Assembly (NCBI RefSeq): GCF_026210795.1
Contig: NC_089452.1
Span: 1,240,001 to 1,304,000, forward strand
DNA length: 64,000 nucleotides
DNA from: Rhizophagus irregularis
Taxonomy: Eukaryota; Glomeromycota; Glomeromycetes; Glomerales; Glomeraceae
Reading direction: 5' to 3'
The translations under genes and the position numbers were made by a program. Below are positions 12,111-23,399 of the stretch, piece after piece. The stretch's first letter is position 1; the number at the start of each line of letters is the position of its first letter. The notes beneath the pieces were generated by a model that did not search any database, was not told the origin of the DNA, and saw only the letters and a list, made by a program, of their open reading frames with translations.

Positions 12111-13324
12111 CAATTTCTGAATTACAAGTAAGTGTAATGAACACAAAATTTTGTGTTACAATGACAGAACCAGTAAAAAATTTTTTTGCCCGATGGCTAA
12201 ACTATTTATCCGGGATCACGTGATTGCCATATTTAATAATCCCGGCCGACACTATGTATCTGGCCAGAATTAGCCCAAGACCGAGGTCTTCTAGGACTGG
12301 TGACCATCCTTAGATTTCAAGGAGACAAGCAATTTAGAAGGAAACATAAGAAATTGATTCCAAGGAGAAAAAATGAGATTCTGGGGTTAACGTTAAGATT
12401 TATTTTACTTTATTTAAATTAAATACTATTATTTGTGATTTTTTTTTTCCGCAGCACATTTATGAATTTATTAAAATAATAAAACTCATAATACAAAACT
12501 ATTCTAATATTATTATGCTTATTTGCACAGTAACTGATTGTCAATCCCGTTAATCTACTTTGTATTAATAATAAAGTTTATAAAAAATTTTCAATATTAA
12601 TTTTTATTATTGTCTCATCCCCCTTTTGCTACAGGTATCCCTTAGTTGTTTGATAACAAAAAATGTTAAAGTGACTAGTTTTATTTATATAATCTTACAA
12701 AGAGCAGTTTGATAAATAATATTAATTAAACAAGTTTTTATGAATAAAATTTGTCAGATCTTCAAAATATCAAATTTTACAGTTTAATGTTAAGATCATT
12801 GAAAATCTAGTTGGGTTCTTTGCCAATTTATTATTAATTATTTATTAAGTTCAACAAAAAAAGTCAAAATGTCTTAAATTTTGTGATTGACAATCAAGAA
12901 TGGTTTGATGGCTTAAAGGTTTAATATAATCATATAGTATTATTGAAGTCAAATATCATAACAGATAATGTAATTAATGTATCATTTTATAACATTCAAC
13001 TCATTTCAGTTAACAAAGTCTGATCGAATTCAATCAGAAAGTAGTATTACCAAACTGAAGTCCCTTGTGGTAATATTAATTAAATTTGATTTTCAAGTAC
13101 TTGATATTATTTTTTTAATTCTAAAGTCCAAAAGTCTATACTTTATTTACATTAAATTGTTCTTAAAAATTTATTCAGCCTTGTTGAACTCACACTACTA
13201 GTCAAATTCCAAAATTTCATTACTTAACTTCCTCCTCATACTACTGCTTCCATTTATTAAAATAACTTATATATATCATGATGGATAGCCTATAGATGCT
13301 GTCAAATCACAATCAATGTTTATT
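12111..13324. other. Intergenic, no gene seen
   Basis: AT-rich. A less AT-rich patch at 12190-12320 shows no open frame. The short open frame at 12977-13201 has no coding character that I recognise. Confidence 0.6.
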
Positions 13325-13550
13325 CTAAAAATTCTGAAATTTGGCATATATGAATATGAAATATAAAATGTACTATGTTTTTTTCTTTTTTCTCTGATAT
13401 TTGACTAAACATATTAGCCAACCAAATTTATTATCGTTAAGACACCAGGTATTAAATTATATATTTTTTAACATTATTATAAGTATATCCAAAAGAAGTT
13501 TAGAAATTCTAATTTTATATATTACTTTTAAAGTATTATACATTATCCGG

Positions 13551-14275
13551 TGTCACCGGCACCTGCCATGTACCGATAGACGAAATCTTAACATTTATAA
13601 ATATATATGTATCCGTGCTTGGTTTAGATTTTATCATTTTAATTTATTCAAAATTTCAAACTTCGATAATTTCCCTTAGTGTTATCATAACATTATTAAT
13701 TATCATTATATTTTCCTAAGTTCCCAATATTATTTTCAATTTCAAGTCGAAACTCCCTCCGCTTCACTTAAGTCCAAAATCTCGATCTTAAATAACTTTT
13801 CTTATCTTGAATATCTTTTCTTATCTCTTGATCATCTATCTAAAACTTAACATTCCCCAACAATTTACTTGTTATTCCATTATACATTCCCCAACTTAAC
13901 ATTTTCATTATAAATCTGTATCCATGAATTATTTCCCCAACAATTGATTTGTCTGATTCCCTTTTAATTTATCATTTATAATTTTCCCATTCCATCAATT
14001 AAACTATCAAAGTCCTCCCAACGAAATAATAATCTATTTATGCTAGACTACTAATAACTAATCTAATAATATAAATAATTATAAATAACTGAATTATAAA
14101 TAAATATTATTATAAATAACTAACTATTGTACAACTATAACAATGTATTTCTAATTATTTCAGTTAAATATTCTTTTGTCGGTTAAATGTTTATCTATAT
14201 TCCATTTGGTATTTCATTCAGCCTTCGGATAATTATTCCTCTGTTCACGTGATTATTTCGATATCTAGGGTTACA
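13551..14275 (-). repeat. 3' LTR of element 1
   Basis: Matches 25302-26026 with only a few substitutions (for example catgtacc against cacgtacc). TG...CA boundaries as read on the plus strand. Confidence 0.93.
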
Positions 14276-14290
14276 GTTTGCCCCCACCAA
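14276..14290 (-). other. Polypurine tract of element 1
   Basis: On the minus strand ttggtgggggcaaac directly abuts the 3' LTR start. This is the expected primer site for plus-strand DNA synthesis. Confidence 0.75.
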
Positions 14291-14304
14291 AAATTTGAGT
14301 CCCA

Positions 14305-15492
14305 TCAAATTCTAATTATTACTTCAAAGTTTGTTCTATCAATATATTCTTTCAATAGTTCACCATTGACTGGTGTTTTTAATATTTTTCCTTTTATAGT
14401 TTTAATTTTATATGACCCTTTATAAATTATTTCATGAATATAATATGGTCCTTTCCATTTTTCTTCTAATTTTCCAGACCATTGTTTTTCTTTTGCTGCA
14501 TCATAATATAATACTTTATCTCCAATTTGAAAATCTTTCTTCAATTTGTTTTTCTTGTCATGGTATAATTTCTGCTTTTCTTGAGATTTTTCAATATTAT
14601 CTCTAGCTTGATTTCTGATTATTGGTAATTCTTCAATTAGTCCATTAATTCTATCTACCATTGTAACTTCTTTATCTTCTAAATTTAATAGTGTCTTCAT
14701 TTGTCTTCCATATATTAAATATCCTGGTTCTAATTTTGTTGAATCATTCTTTTTAGTTTGATATGCGAATAAAACTCCTGGTACTTTCAAGTCCCAATCC
14801 TCAATATTGTTTAGCTTTGCTAATGATTCACAGAGTGTTTTGTTGAATCGTTCAATTAATCCATTAGTCTTTGGATGATATGGTGTTGAAAAATTGTGTT
14901 TTATGTGAAATTCTTCCATTAATGATTTTATCAATTTATTATTAAAATGACTTCCCCTATCACTTAATATCTTCTTTGGACATCCATGTCTACATATAAT
15001 GTCTTCATAGATAAATCTTGCGACTTCTTGAGCATCTGCTGTTTTTAATGCTCTAGCTTCTGGCCATTTTGTAAAATAATCCATCGCTGTAACAATATAT
15101 TTATTTCCTCTTTCCGTTATTTTTAGTGGTCCCACAATATCAATTCCAATTTGATAAAACGGTTCTTTAACTTTAATTACGTTCAATTCATGTTTTCCAA
15201 TTGGTTTTCCTCTTCTTTGACAACTATCACATGATTTAACATAAATTTCTATATCCCTTCTCATTCCTTTCCAATAATATTTATCCTTAATTCTATTATA
15301 AGTTGCATCTATACCAAAATGTCCTGATAATTCATGATCATGTGCTATATACATTAATCCTTCAAATTCATAATTTCTTATTACTCTGAATTTGTTTTGT
15401 CCTTTTATTCTATATAATATCCCTTCTATTAACTTGTAATTATTTTCTTTTGAAATATTGTCTATTATCCTGTTATATTCATTTTCTTCCAT
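14305..15492 (-). CDS. Integrase (element 1)
   Basis: 395-residue integrase, separate from the upstream RNase H-kinase frame. Residues 70-120 hold the HHCC zinc domain (HDHELSGHFG, then CDSCQRRGK). The catalytic core follows, with GIDIVGP (first Asp), LSDRGSHFN (second Asp) and NGLIERFNK (Glu, DD35E spacing). The C-terminal part has an SH3-like 'GDKVLYYD' and 'WKGPYYI' tract. It would insert the cDNA into chromosomal DNA. The ATG lies 10 nt after the TAA of the preceding frame, in a different frame, which suggests termination-reinitiation or a +1 shift. No internal lesion seen. Confidence 0.9.
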   Translation of the reverse strand: MEENEYNRIIDNISKENNYKLIEGILYRIKGQNKFRVIRNYEFEGLMYIAHDHELSGHFGIDATYNRIKDKYYWKGMRRDIEIYVKSCDSCQRRGKPIGKHELNVIKVKEPFYQIGIDIVGPLKITERGNKYIVTAMDYFTKWPEARALKTADAQEVARFIYEDIICRHGCPKKILSDRGSHFNNKLIKSLMEEFHIKHNFSTPYHPKTNGLIERFNKTLCESLAKLNNIEDWDLKVPGVLFAYQTKKNDSTKLEPGYLIYGRQMKTLLNLEDKEVTMVDRINGLIEELPIIRNQARDNIEKSQEKQKLYHDKKNKLKKDFQIGDKVLYYDAAKEKQWSGKLEEKWKGPYYIHEIIYKGSYKIKTIKGKILKTPVNGELLKEYIDRTNFEVIIRI

Positions 15493-15502
15493 GATATTCT
15501 TT

Positions 15503-16739
15503 TTACTCCAAGTATTCTTTTATCCCTTTATACACTTTTTTCCAACTTCTATCATCATTTTTAATTTTTATATTTTTATATTTTTCTTTATTCTCATAAA
15601 TATCTTGATGATCTTTAAACATTTTAACCATATCCATGTATTCTTCTTTATTTAATGTATCATAAGATGATTTATGTCCTTCATTATTCTTTTTAGTTTC
15701 TCTTCCAATATAGTTATTCCAACATTCCTTATTTTCCAAGAAAATTACTATTGCATTATCTATAATATCCTTATACTTGAAAATTTCCTTTTCCATTTTG
15801 TGATTTCCATACGGATTTATCAATCCTCTGTCAAAACTTTTAGTTTTCTGGTAAAAATATTCACAATATGGTGATTTATCCAATATTATAATATCTTCAT
15901 CATCAAATTCAATTAATCTTCTATTAATTTCTCCTACAACTTGTTTTCTAAATAACCATTCATATTCTTTTGAAGGTTCCCTAAATCTTTCATCATCATT
16001 CCTTCTTCGTTTGAATGTATTAAATCTCACTTTCAATTTATCTTCCTTTTCCAACTGTTTAATTATATTTTCTACTACTGTAGATTTTCCTGTACCATCT
16101 ACTCCTTCAACAATAATAACTTGTGGTTTATTTTCTCTTCCTATCCTTTTTAATAATTCTTTTTCTGTCTTTTCTTCTAAATTTAGAAGTATTACTTCTT
16201 TATCAGTAAAATCTCTTATCTCATCCCATCTTCCTTTAAATCTTTTAGCACTGTACCATTGACCTTTTGATTTAACATATTTTGATTTTTCTTTATTATT
16301 CTCCATTTTCATTATTTCTTGGTTGTCGTCCTCAATGTCGTCATTTATATTTTCTTCAAACCTTAATCTTGATAATGCATCTGCATTCTTAATTTTCTTT
16401 CCACTCCTGTGTACTACTTTAAAATCAAATTGTTGTAATTTCATTACCCATCTTGCTCTCCTTCCTGTCTGTTCTTTACCATCTGTCAATCCTTTTAATG
16501 CTGCGTGATCTGTTATTACTATAAATTTCCTTCCAACTAAATATTTCTGGAAATGTTTTATTCCCCAAAATACTGCTAAACATTCTAATTCTGTTGGTGG
16601 ATAATTCTTTTCTGCTCCAACAGTACTTCTGCTGGCATATGCTATTACAGCTTCTTTATTTTCTTCATTCATTTGAGCTAGTACCGCTCCTAATCCCATT
16701 TTAGATCCATCAGTTATTAGTATAAATTCTTTATCAAAG
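15503..16739 (-). CDS. RNase H fused to thymidylate-kinase-like domain (element 1, 5' part cut off by MITE)
   Basis: The frame continues from RT across the MITE at 16743-17037. The first ~115 residues counted from the Met at 16699 are Ty3-type RNase H (ITDHAALKGL, NADALSRL). A charged ~80-residue linker follows, then a P-loop kinase: VEGVDGTGKST (Walker A, about residues 197-207), RFNTFKRRR, and ILDKSPYCEYFYQ (the DR/DK motif of the thymidylate/deoxynucleoside kinase fold, about 272-284). A LID-like stretch with GRETKKNNEGHKSSY comes next. Length and motif order match thymidylate kinase (dTMP to dTDP). The frame ends with TAA at 15503, so here the kinase is the C-terminal extension of RT-RNase H and not part of integrase. 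Confidence 0.85.
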
Positions 16740-16742
16740 TCT

Positions 16743-17037
16743 CACTGGTCAAAAACCAATATATCGGGTAGCAGATATGTATCAGATATGTACCCGATAT
16801 GTGTAGTATTAATGCAGAAAATCGGGTACCTGATATGTGTAAGATATGTGTAAATATATATATCATATACATATCGGGTACCGATATGTATATGATATGT
16901 AAATGATATGTATATGATATATATATTTACACATATCTTACACATATCGGGTACCCGATTTTCTGCATTAATACTACACATATCGGGTACATATCTGATA
17001 CATATCTGCTACCCGATATATTGGTTTTTGACTAGTG
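16743..17037. mobile_element. CACTA-type MITE, 295 bp, inside element 1 RT/RNase H
   Basis: Ends are CACTGGTCAAAAACC and its inverse GGTTTTTGACTAGTG, with arms of roughly 130 bp that include repeated 'atatcgggtac'. It is flanked by the 3-bp duplication TCT (16740-16742 and 17038-17040). CACTR termini with a 3-bp duplication are typical of the EnSpm/CACTA superfamily. Removing the element plus one TCT restores a continuous RT-RNase H frame (298 bp removed), which confirms the boundaries. Confidence 0.9.
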
Positions 17038-17040
17038 TCT

Positions 17041-18053
17041 GGATATACCAAAATTGGTTTTTCTGTTAGTTTTGTCCTCAATATATCAAAAGCTTCCTGT
17101 TGTTCCTTTTTCCATTCAAACTTTTCATCCTTTTTAGTTAAATTATGCAAAGGTTTTGCTATTTTTGAAAAGTCTTTTATAAATCTCCTATAGTATGAAC
17201 ATAATCCTAAAAATGACCTTACTTCTGTAACAGTTTCTGGTCTCTTTATGCCTTTTATTTTCTCAACCTTCTTCTCATCTGGTCTTAAACCATCCTTTCC
17301 TACTATATGTCCTAAAAAGTTTATGTTCCTTAACCCAAATTGACATTTCTTTAATTTTGCAATCATATTACTTTTCCTTAATTTATTTAACACTTTGTTA
17401 ACATGTTCTAAATGTTCTTCAAAATTCCTTGAATAGATCATTATATCATCCAGATATACTGTAACAAATTCTCCAACGTATTCTTCTAATATTTCATCCA
17501 TTAATCTCTGAAATGTTCCTGGTGCATTCTTTAAACCAAATGGCATGACATTATATTCATACAATCCCTGTGAACATATGAATGCTGTTTTCTCTTTATC
17601 TTCTTCTGCCATTTCTACTTGATGATATCCTGCTGCTAAATCTAGACTTGTAAACCAATTTCCTTTTCTGAATTTTTCCAATAATTCATCTATCCGTGGT
17701 AATGGATATGCATCTGTTTTAGTTACATTATTCAATTTTCTATAATCAATACAGAATCTATAATTTCCACTTTTCTTTCCTGCTAATGTTACTGGAGATG
17801 CCCAAGGACTCCATGATTTTCTTATCTTTCCCATTTTTAGTAATTGCTCAATTTCTTTCTTTATGAATTTTCCTTTTTCATCAGTTTCTCTATATCTCTT
17901 TTGCAATATTGGTTTCTGATTTTCCTCAATCTCTATCCTATGTTTAACTATATCTACTCTCCCTAATTTTTCTCCATCATATTCAAATATATCCTCATAT
18001 TCTCGTATTAATTCTTCGAATATTTCCTTTCTTTCGTCACTCATTTCTCCCAA
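17041..18053 (-). CDS. Reverse transcriptase (element 1, truncated by MITE)
   Basis: Ty3/gypsy-type RT. It starts at the ATG at 18053 (MGEMSDERKE), 83 nt after the protease stop and in the -1 frame relative to it. Motifs: SPWASPVTLAGKKSG, YRFCIDYRKLN, WFTSLDLAAGYHQ, NAPGTFQRLMD, VYLDDIMIYS (catalytic YLDD) and FLGLCSYYRRFI. The coding sequence continues into RNase H after the CACTA-type MITE. The natural frame is truncated by stops within the MITE. RT copies the element RNA into cDNA in cytoplasmic particles. Confidence 0.92.
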
Positions 18054-18136
18054 ACATATTTTCTTTTCAAATTTTTCTTCCTTACTTTCATTTGGCGTCT
18101 TTATCGTCTCTCTCTCTTTTAGAAAGCCAAGACTAG

Positions 18137-18745
18137 TTATTTTACATTATTTTTCTTTTTCCTTCGGACTTTTTCCATAGTAGAGAGTACCTCTTCCTTT
18201 TCATTATCCTCGTATTCGTTTTCACTTTCTGATTCTTCACTAGAATCATCACTCATATTTTCCATATTCTCTGAATCTTCATCAGATTCACTTTCACCTT
18301 CTGATTCATCAAATTTGACATTTTTCTTTCCTTTAAAATCAATTGGTATTTCATATATTTCATCATCCAATTCTATTGTTAATAGACCTTCCCTCATATT
18401 TATTATTCCATATTTTAATAAATCAGTTCCTAGTATTAAATCCTTTCTTTTTGAATCAATTACTTCAAATTCTAAAGGTATTTCCAAATTTTCATCAATT
18501 TCTATTTTAATTTCTGCTCTTCCCAATGATGCTATACTTTTTCCATTTGCTATTGTTAATACAACATTGCTTTTCTTTGTTATTGGTATATTTAATTCTC
18601 TTCTTAGTTCATTTGTTATTACTGAAGGTCCTGCACCTGTATCAACTAATGCTCTTATCATTTTTCCCTCAATTATTATGTTACATCTAGTTGCTTGTGA
18701 TTTTTCCTCTTTTTGGTTAATATTTTTCAGTTCGCCCGAGTGTAG
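18137..18745 (-). CDS. Aspartic protease, read through from gag (element 1)
   Basis: In frame with gag and open from the CTA codon right after gag's TGA (18746-18748). An internal Met lies at 18661. The active-site loop is LVDTGAGPSVI, followed by a flap region and LGTDLLKYG near the end of the fold. Then comes an acidic serine/glutamate-rich tail of about 60 residues. Retroviral-type proteases work as dimers and cut Gag and Pol. It ends with TAA at 18137. The next frame (RT) opens only after this stop, so no frameshift overlap exists in this copy. Confidence 0.85.
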   Translation of the reverse strand, partial: LHSGELKNINQKEEKSQATRCNIIIEGKMIRALVDTGAGPSVITNELRRELNIPITKKSNVVLTIANGKSIASLGRAEIKIEIDENLEIPLEFEVIDSKRKDLILGTDLLKYGIINMREGLLTIELDDEIYEIPIDFKGKKNVKFDESEGESESDEDSENMENMSDDSSEESESENEYEDNEKEEVLSTMEKVRRKKKNNVK

Positions 18746-21700
18746 TCAATATTTTAAGCCATTTCTCAATTTCTTCTTTGCATTTGGCTTTTCATTAAGA
18801 TACTGTCCCCAAGTAATTGGTACATTTGAATTTATGAATTCTTTTACTGGTTCAAACTCTTCAATATTAGGTATTTTTCGATTAAGTTTCACTTTTTCAT
18901 TCATACATTCTCTAGCAAAATGTCCCTGTTGACCACAATTGTGACACGTGTTATTATTTCTTCTGGTTTCTTGTGCTTTCTGTCGCTGTTCTTGAGTAAA
19001 ACCTTTCTTATTTCCTTGTGCTTTATTTTGCTGTCCTTGCCATTGCATATTTCTTCTTCTATCCCTTTCATCGTTCATGACTTTATCTTTATTTCTTTCA
19101 CTTCTTCTAGGTGGTACTGGATACATCTCATATTCTTCAATATCATCTTCATCTTCCATTTCACAGATGTCAAACTCATCATCATATTCATAATTTTTAT
19201 CGTAATCATTACATTTTATGTTATAGACATTATACTCATCATTATAATATTCATCATCCATATAATTAAGTTGATTATTTTGTCTGTATGATCCTCTATT
19301 ATTTCCTTTATATGGTCTCCTCTGACTTTCTCTACAAATTCTAGAAGTGTGCCCTTGTTTTCCACATGTATAACAAGTCATTTCATTCCAGTTGACATTA
19401 TTTCTTTGATTATTGTTATTCCTTATAGGTGGTCTTTCATTATTATTTCTCTTTATCATATGTGCTTCCATTCTATTCATTCTATTAATTAAATCATCCA
19501 TTTCATCATCTTTTACTGGTTTTTGTAATTCTTGCATAACTGGATTTGTTTTCTTATATTTGTTTGTTTCTTCATTCAGAATATTTTCCATACTCCTTTC
19601 TTGTCCTACTCGTCCTATATCCAGACCCATTGTTTTCATTAACAATTCACCTTTTGCTTCCTCTTCCCTTCTTGCCATATTAACTGCATCATTCAGATTT
19701 GTTGGACTGTCTCTTCTAACTTGATATCCTAACATAGGTTCTAATCCTTGAATAAAATAATTTACTTGGTACAAATCATGCAATACCTGACCTCTAGTCA
19801 CAATTCTTAATATTGATCTAAACCTTCTAGTATATTCTTCAACACTTTCATTTGTTCCTTGTTTAATCCTTGTTAATTCTATCATTTTTCTTCTTTTAAC
19901 ATCTTCCCTAGTAAATCTATTAATTAATTTTCCTTTCAAATTTCTATCATCATCATGATCACACCAATTTACCAAATTAGCTACTGCTCTTTCTTTTCTT
20001 CATTATACCATTGTAATGCAATTCCTCTTAAACAGGTTATTGCTATATTTGCCTTATTTTGTCTGCATGCACCTCCTGCAACATTTCCTTCTGGTCTTCC
20101 ACTTACTGTAAATGCTACATCAAACTGTCTAATCCAATCATTAACATCTTCATCTTCCTTTCCACTAAAAGTTGGTATACCTACTATTCCTCCCATTGCT
20201 GCAGTTTGAATTCTATCTGCCAAAGTTTGTCCTGCTCCTAATACGTTATCTAATGCATTAGGTGTGAATCCTAAAGCATTTTCTATTATTCTCTTTATTT
20301 GGTCTTGATTTGCCATATTTATTATATTTTCTTGAAATAATCCTTGTAAATTGTAATCGGATAATTCAAAATTGTAATCAGATAATTCACTTTCACTATC
20401 AGAATTTTCAAGATTCAGTGAATTATTCGAATCTGAATTTTGATCTAAGCCAAGACCTCCTGTATTTATAATATTTTCAAATTCATTTTCTTCAAAATTT
20501 TCAATATTTTCATCCCAATTTTCATGTTCTCCTGGACTTAGAATTTCTCCAATCTTTTCAGATTCATCTGATTCTTCATCATCAGATTTATTTCCACTGC
20601 TTTCACTATCTTCAATTCCTGCTTGTTGTCTTAAAAATTTATCCAGTATTCGTTTCAAATTCTTTTCCAAATTATTTTTATTTTTATGGAATGTTTCAAT
20701 AAATTCTTGATCTAGTATTTCTCCATCAGTATATCCCATACTGATCAACCTTAATAATTCCCCTTCAGTTATTTCCATTCTGACATCATCGTATGTTTGT
20801 TTCAATCTTTTAACTCTAATATCAATTTCATTTTCCTCATTTTCACAATTCTTACACTTTGTTTTTCCTTCATCAAATTTGTTATTGATCCATCTTAAGG
20901 TTGCTTGCCGAAACCTAGGGGTTTAGGCAAGATGGCGTTTCGCCGAAAAGCGAAATTCTGCCGAAACTATATTAAAGTTATATTAAAAAACTGGCGAAAC
21001 TTTGGAGAAAGGCGAAACTGCCGAAACTTATTATAAATGCCAAAACTGCCGAAACTCTGCCGAAACTATAATAAATCTATAGTAAAATTTTGACAAAACT
21101 AATCGTAGGATTTTGAAGAGGTTTAGACAAGCAACCTTAATCCATCTTATTCCACATTCATTACAAAAGGTTGTATTTTCATTTACCCATTCATACAATT
21201 TTATCCTTAATTCTCTGTCATTTAATTCAATTTCTTGGAAATATTTTTCCATAAATTCCATTGTCAACATTACACTATTGCTTATCCTGAACTCCTTTAT
21301 TCTCCTTATTTCTGGTACATCTAATTCATACCCTAATTTTTCTAGGTTGTCCTTTAATTCCAATAGTTCTTTTTGTTCACAACTTTTACATTGTTGTGGA
21401 TCTATCATCCTATCGGGTAATTTTTTGTTTCCACAATCTTTACATATTAATGTTTCTCTTATTAACCATTCATTTAACTCATCTTTTAATTTTTCGTCAC
21501 TTAGTCCCATTAATTCAAAAAATGTTCCTAAGAAATCTTCTGTTAATATCAATTCTATCCTTATTCTTAGATCCCACATTCTTTGTATATTTTTATCGGT
21601 GAATCTTCCACCCATTTCTTCAATTTTTCTTTTTAATAATTCCACTGTCCATTCGATATTGTCTTCTATTTTTATTTCATAACCTATACTACCATCACTG

Positions 21701-22494
21701 TCCTCTAATTCATAACTTTCAGGACTATCCCTTTCTGGGTCCTCAGGTTCTCTTGTAAATTGTTTGGTATCAATAAATCTTTGTCTTACTTTTGATATAT
21801 ATCTCTTCCATGCATCACTTCCTTCTTGAGTGTCTGTCTCACATCCATTCTGATATTCTATCTGGAGTAATAATTCAACTACCTTTCCTTTCCTCAACAG
21901 ATCTTCTGTTTCTTCATATAATAAATCCCTGAATAACTTTATTGCTTTCTTCTTAACATGTATTGCTTTCATTTCATTTTCCAATATCGTGTTGTACCAA
22001 TCCCAAAATTTTTGAAATCTATTTTCAACATCCCAATCTTCTAAAATGTATCCATGTTTCATTATTTCTGGACATCCTATTAATCGATCAAATACTTCAT
22101 TTTCTAAGTCTCCTTCAATACAATCTCTTACAATCACTACCATTATTATTCTCAATCCTTTTTCTTTCATTTTTGGTTGTTGTCTGTACCTTATTGATTC
22201 AATTATTCTATCCGCTATATCTCTACATTTTCCTTTATGTATTGTGTCTTCCCTTTCTCTATTATCCATACTTACTAAGTCTAATAACCCTTTTAGTGTT
22301 ACATTATTGTACATTAGTATTGTATCTTCAAACTTGAATAACGCATCCCAAAATTTCTTGAATACTACTGGTATTTCTCTATTCATTGGATTACATATCT
22401 CACATGATAAACATTCTTCTGGTTCTAATACCCCTGAGTCATGTTCCTGTTTATGATTTATATATTCAGCATTCCAAACATGGTACCATTCCAT
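18746..22494 (-). pseudogene. gag of element 1 (disrupted)
   Basis: It starts at the ATG at 22494 (MEWYHVWNAEY), as in element 2. The N-terminal ~480 residues contain CxxC pairs (CLSCEICNP, CKDCG...CKSCE, CNECGIRW). A 244-bp hAT-type MITE interrupts the frame right after CNECGIRW; it adds 252 nt with its duplication, so the frame is kept but stops are brought in. Downstream come an acidic linker, a retrotransposon-gag capsid-like region (GIPTFSGKEDEDVNDWIRQF, ALQWYNEEKKE) and two CCHC knuckles (CYTCGKQGHTSRIC, CHNCGQQGHFAREC). Near 19985 a single-base loss (AAAGAGCAG) shifts frame before LVNW. The gag end is TGA followed by CTA. Two lesions make this gag non-functional. Confidence 0.88.
20896..21139. 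mobile_element. hAT-type MITE, 244 bp, copy B (inverted relative to copy A)
   Basis: Termini TAAGGTTGCTTGCC and GACAAGCAACCTTA; 8-bp target duplication ATCCATCT at 20888-20895 and 21140-21147. Element 2 keeps the unoccupied equivalent of this target site in its gag. It is nearly identical to copy A at 11199-11442, so the family was active after element 1 inserted. Confidence 0.92.
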
Positions 22495-22672
22495 TTTAAT
22501 AAAATTTTATTTACGGTTTATTTTATTTTGATCACTTTTTAATTTCTACTTTTAAGACGATAACCTTTATTTATATTTTATCCTTTAATATTTACATGTT
22601 TCCTCATTTTACATGATTTTCAAACATATCTTTTGATAAATTATCCTTATTCTGTCATTTTACTCCATTATT

Positions 22673-23380
22673 TTAATTCCTAAAATGTCCGATTATCTCC
22701 TTCTTTTCTGATTCTGTAAATTTTATTATTGTTGTCACAAATGTTTCCTTTATTCTATTTATTTTGTCTTGTCTGATTTCAATAAATAATTCATATATTT
22801 TTACAGCTCCTTGCATCCTTTCCTTTAATGCTCCCCTTACTCTAAGTTTTTCTTCAGCATCTTCATCCCCTTTTACTAGTAGTCCCATCATTTCATTGTA
22901 CAAATCTCTCCTGGCTGTTTGTTCTGATTTCTTCTTCCTTCCTTGATTCTTCATTTCCTCCACCTTTCGTTCAAAATCTCGTCCGAGAAAATACCATTTT
23001 TGAATTGCTCTGGAGTTTATATCTCCTAAGTCAAGATATTTTTCCACTAAATTTTCTATATCATTAATTTCCTCATTCTGATTGTCAATTCCAGTGAATT
23101 GACTTTCTAACGTCATTCTCTCATTTCCTTTAATTGGTGTGCTCACTTCTTTGATAAATTTTTCCACTTTATCTTCTTTTTTCCTTTTCTTTATCTCAGC
23201 ATTTTCTTCACAGACTCCACAACTTTTTCTTTTCCCTCCATTATTAGTTGTCTTTTTAGCTAGGATTTTCTTTTCAATTATGACCTCATTTTTATCATGT
23301 ATTTCTATTTTAATCTGTTCTTCACCTCGTAAGTATTTTCCCAATTCTTCTTCAGTTAAATTGATTTTATGTACAATCAT
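22673..23380 (-). CDS. Extra leader ORF upstream of gag (element 1)
   Basis: A 235-residue frame lies between the 5' leader and gag. It is hydrophilic and rich in Lys/Glu, with a CGVCEE cysteine pair next to a basic KKRKKED stretch (possible nuclear signal) and predicted long helices in the second half. I do not recognise the family. Element 2 has no counterpart; its leader holds tandem repeats there. Its compact start at an ATG, stop-free length and location inside the LTRs support a real protein, perhaps an accessory factor that only this lineage carries. Confidence 0.55.
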   Translation of the reverse strand: MIVHKINLTEEELGKYLRGEEQIKIEIHDKNEVIIEKKILAKKTTNNGGKRKSCGVCEENAEIKKRKKEDKVEKFIKEVSTPIKGNERMTLESQFTGIDNQNEEINDIENLVEKYLDLGDINSRAIQKWYFLGRDFERKVEEMKNQGRKKKSEQTARRDLYNEMMGLLVKGDEDAEEKLRVRGALKERMQGAVKIYELFIEIRQDKINRIKETFVTTIIKFTESEKKEIIGHFRN

Positions 23381-23399
23381 TTTAATTTCTTGTTATAAT

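Noticed and set aside
16742-16981. 79-codon frame in the palindromic insert
   Set aside because: It lies wholly inside the CACTA-type MITE and reads its inverted repeat.
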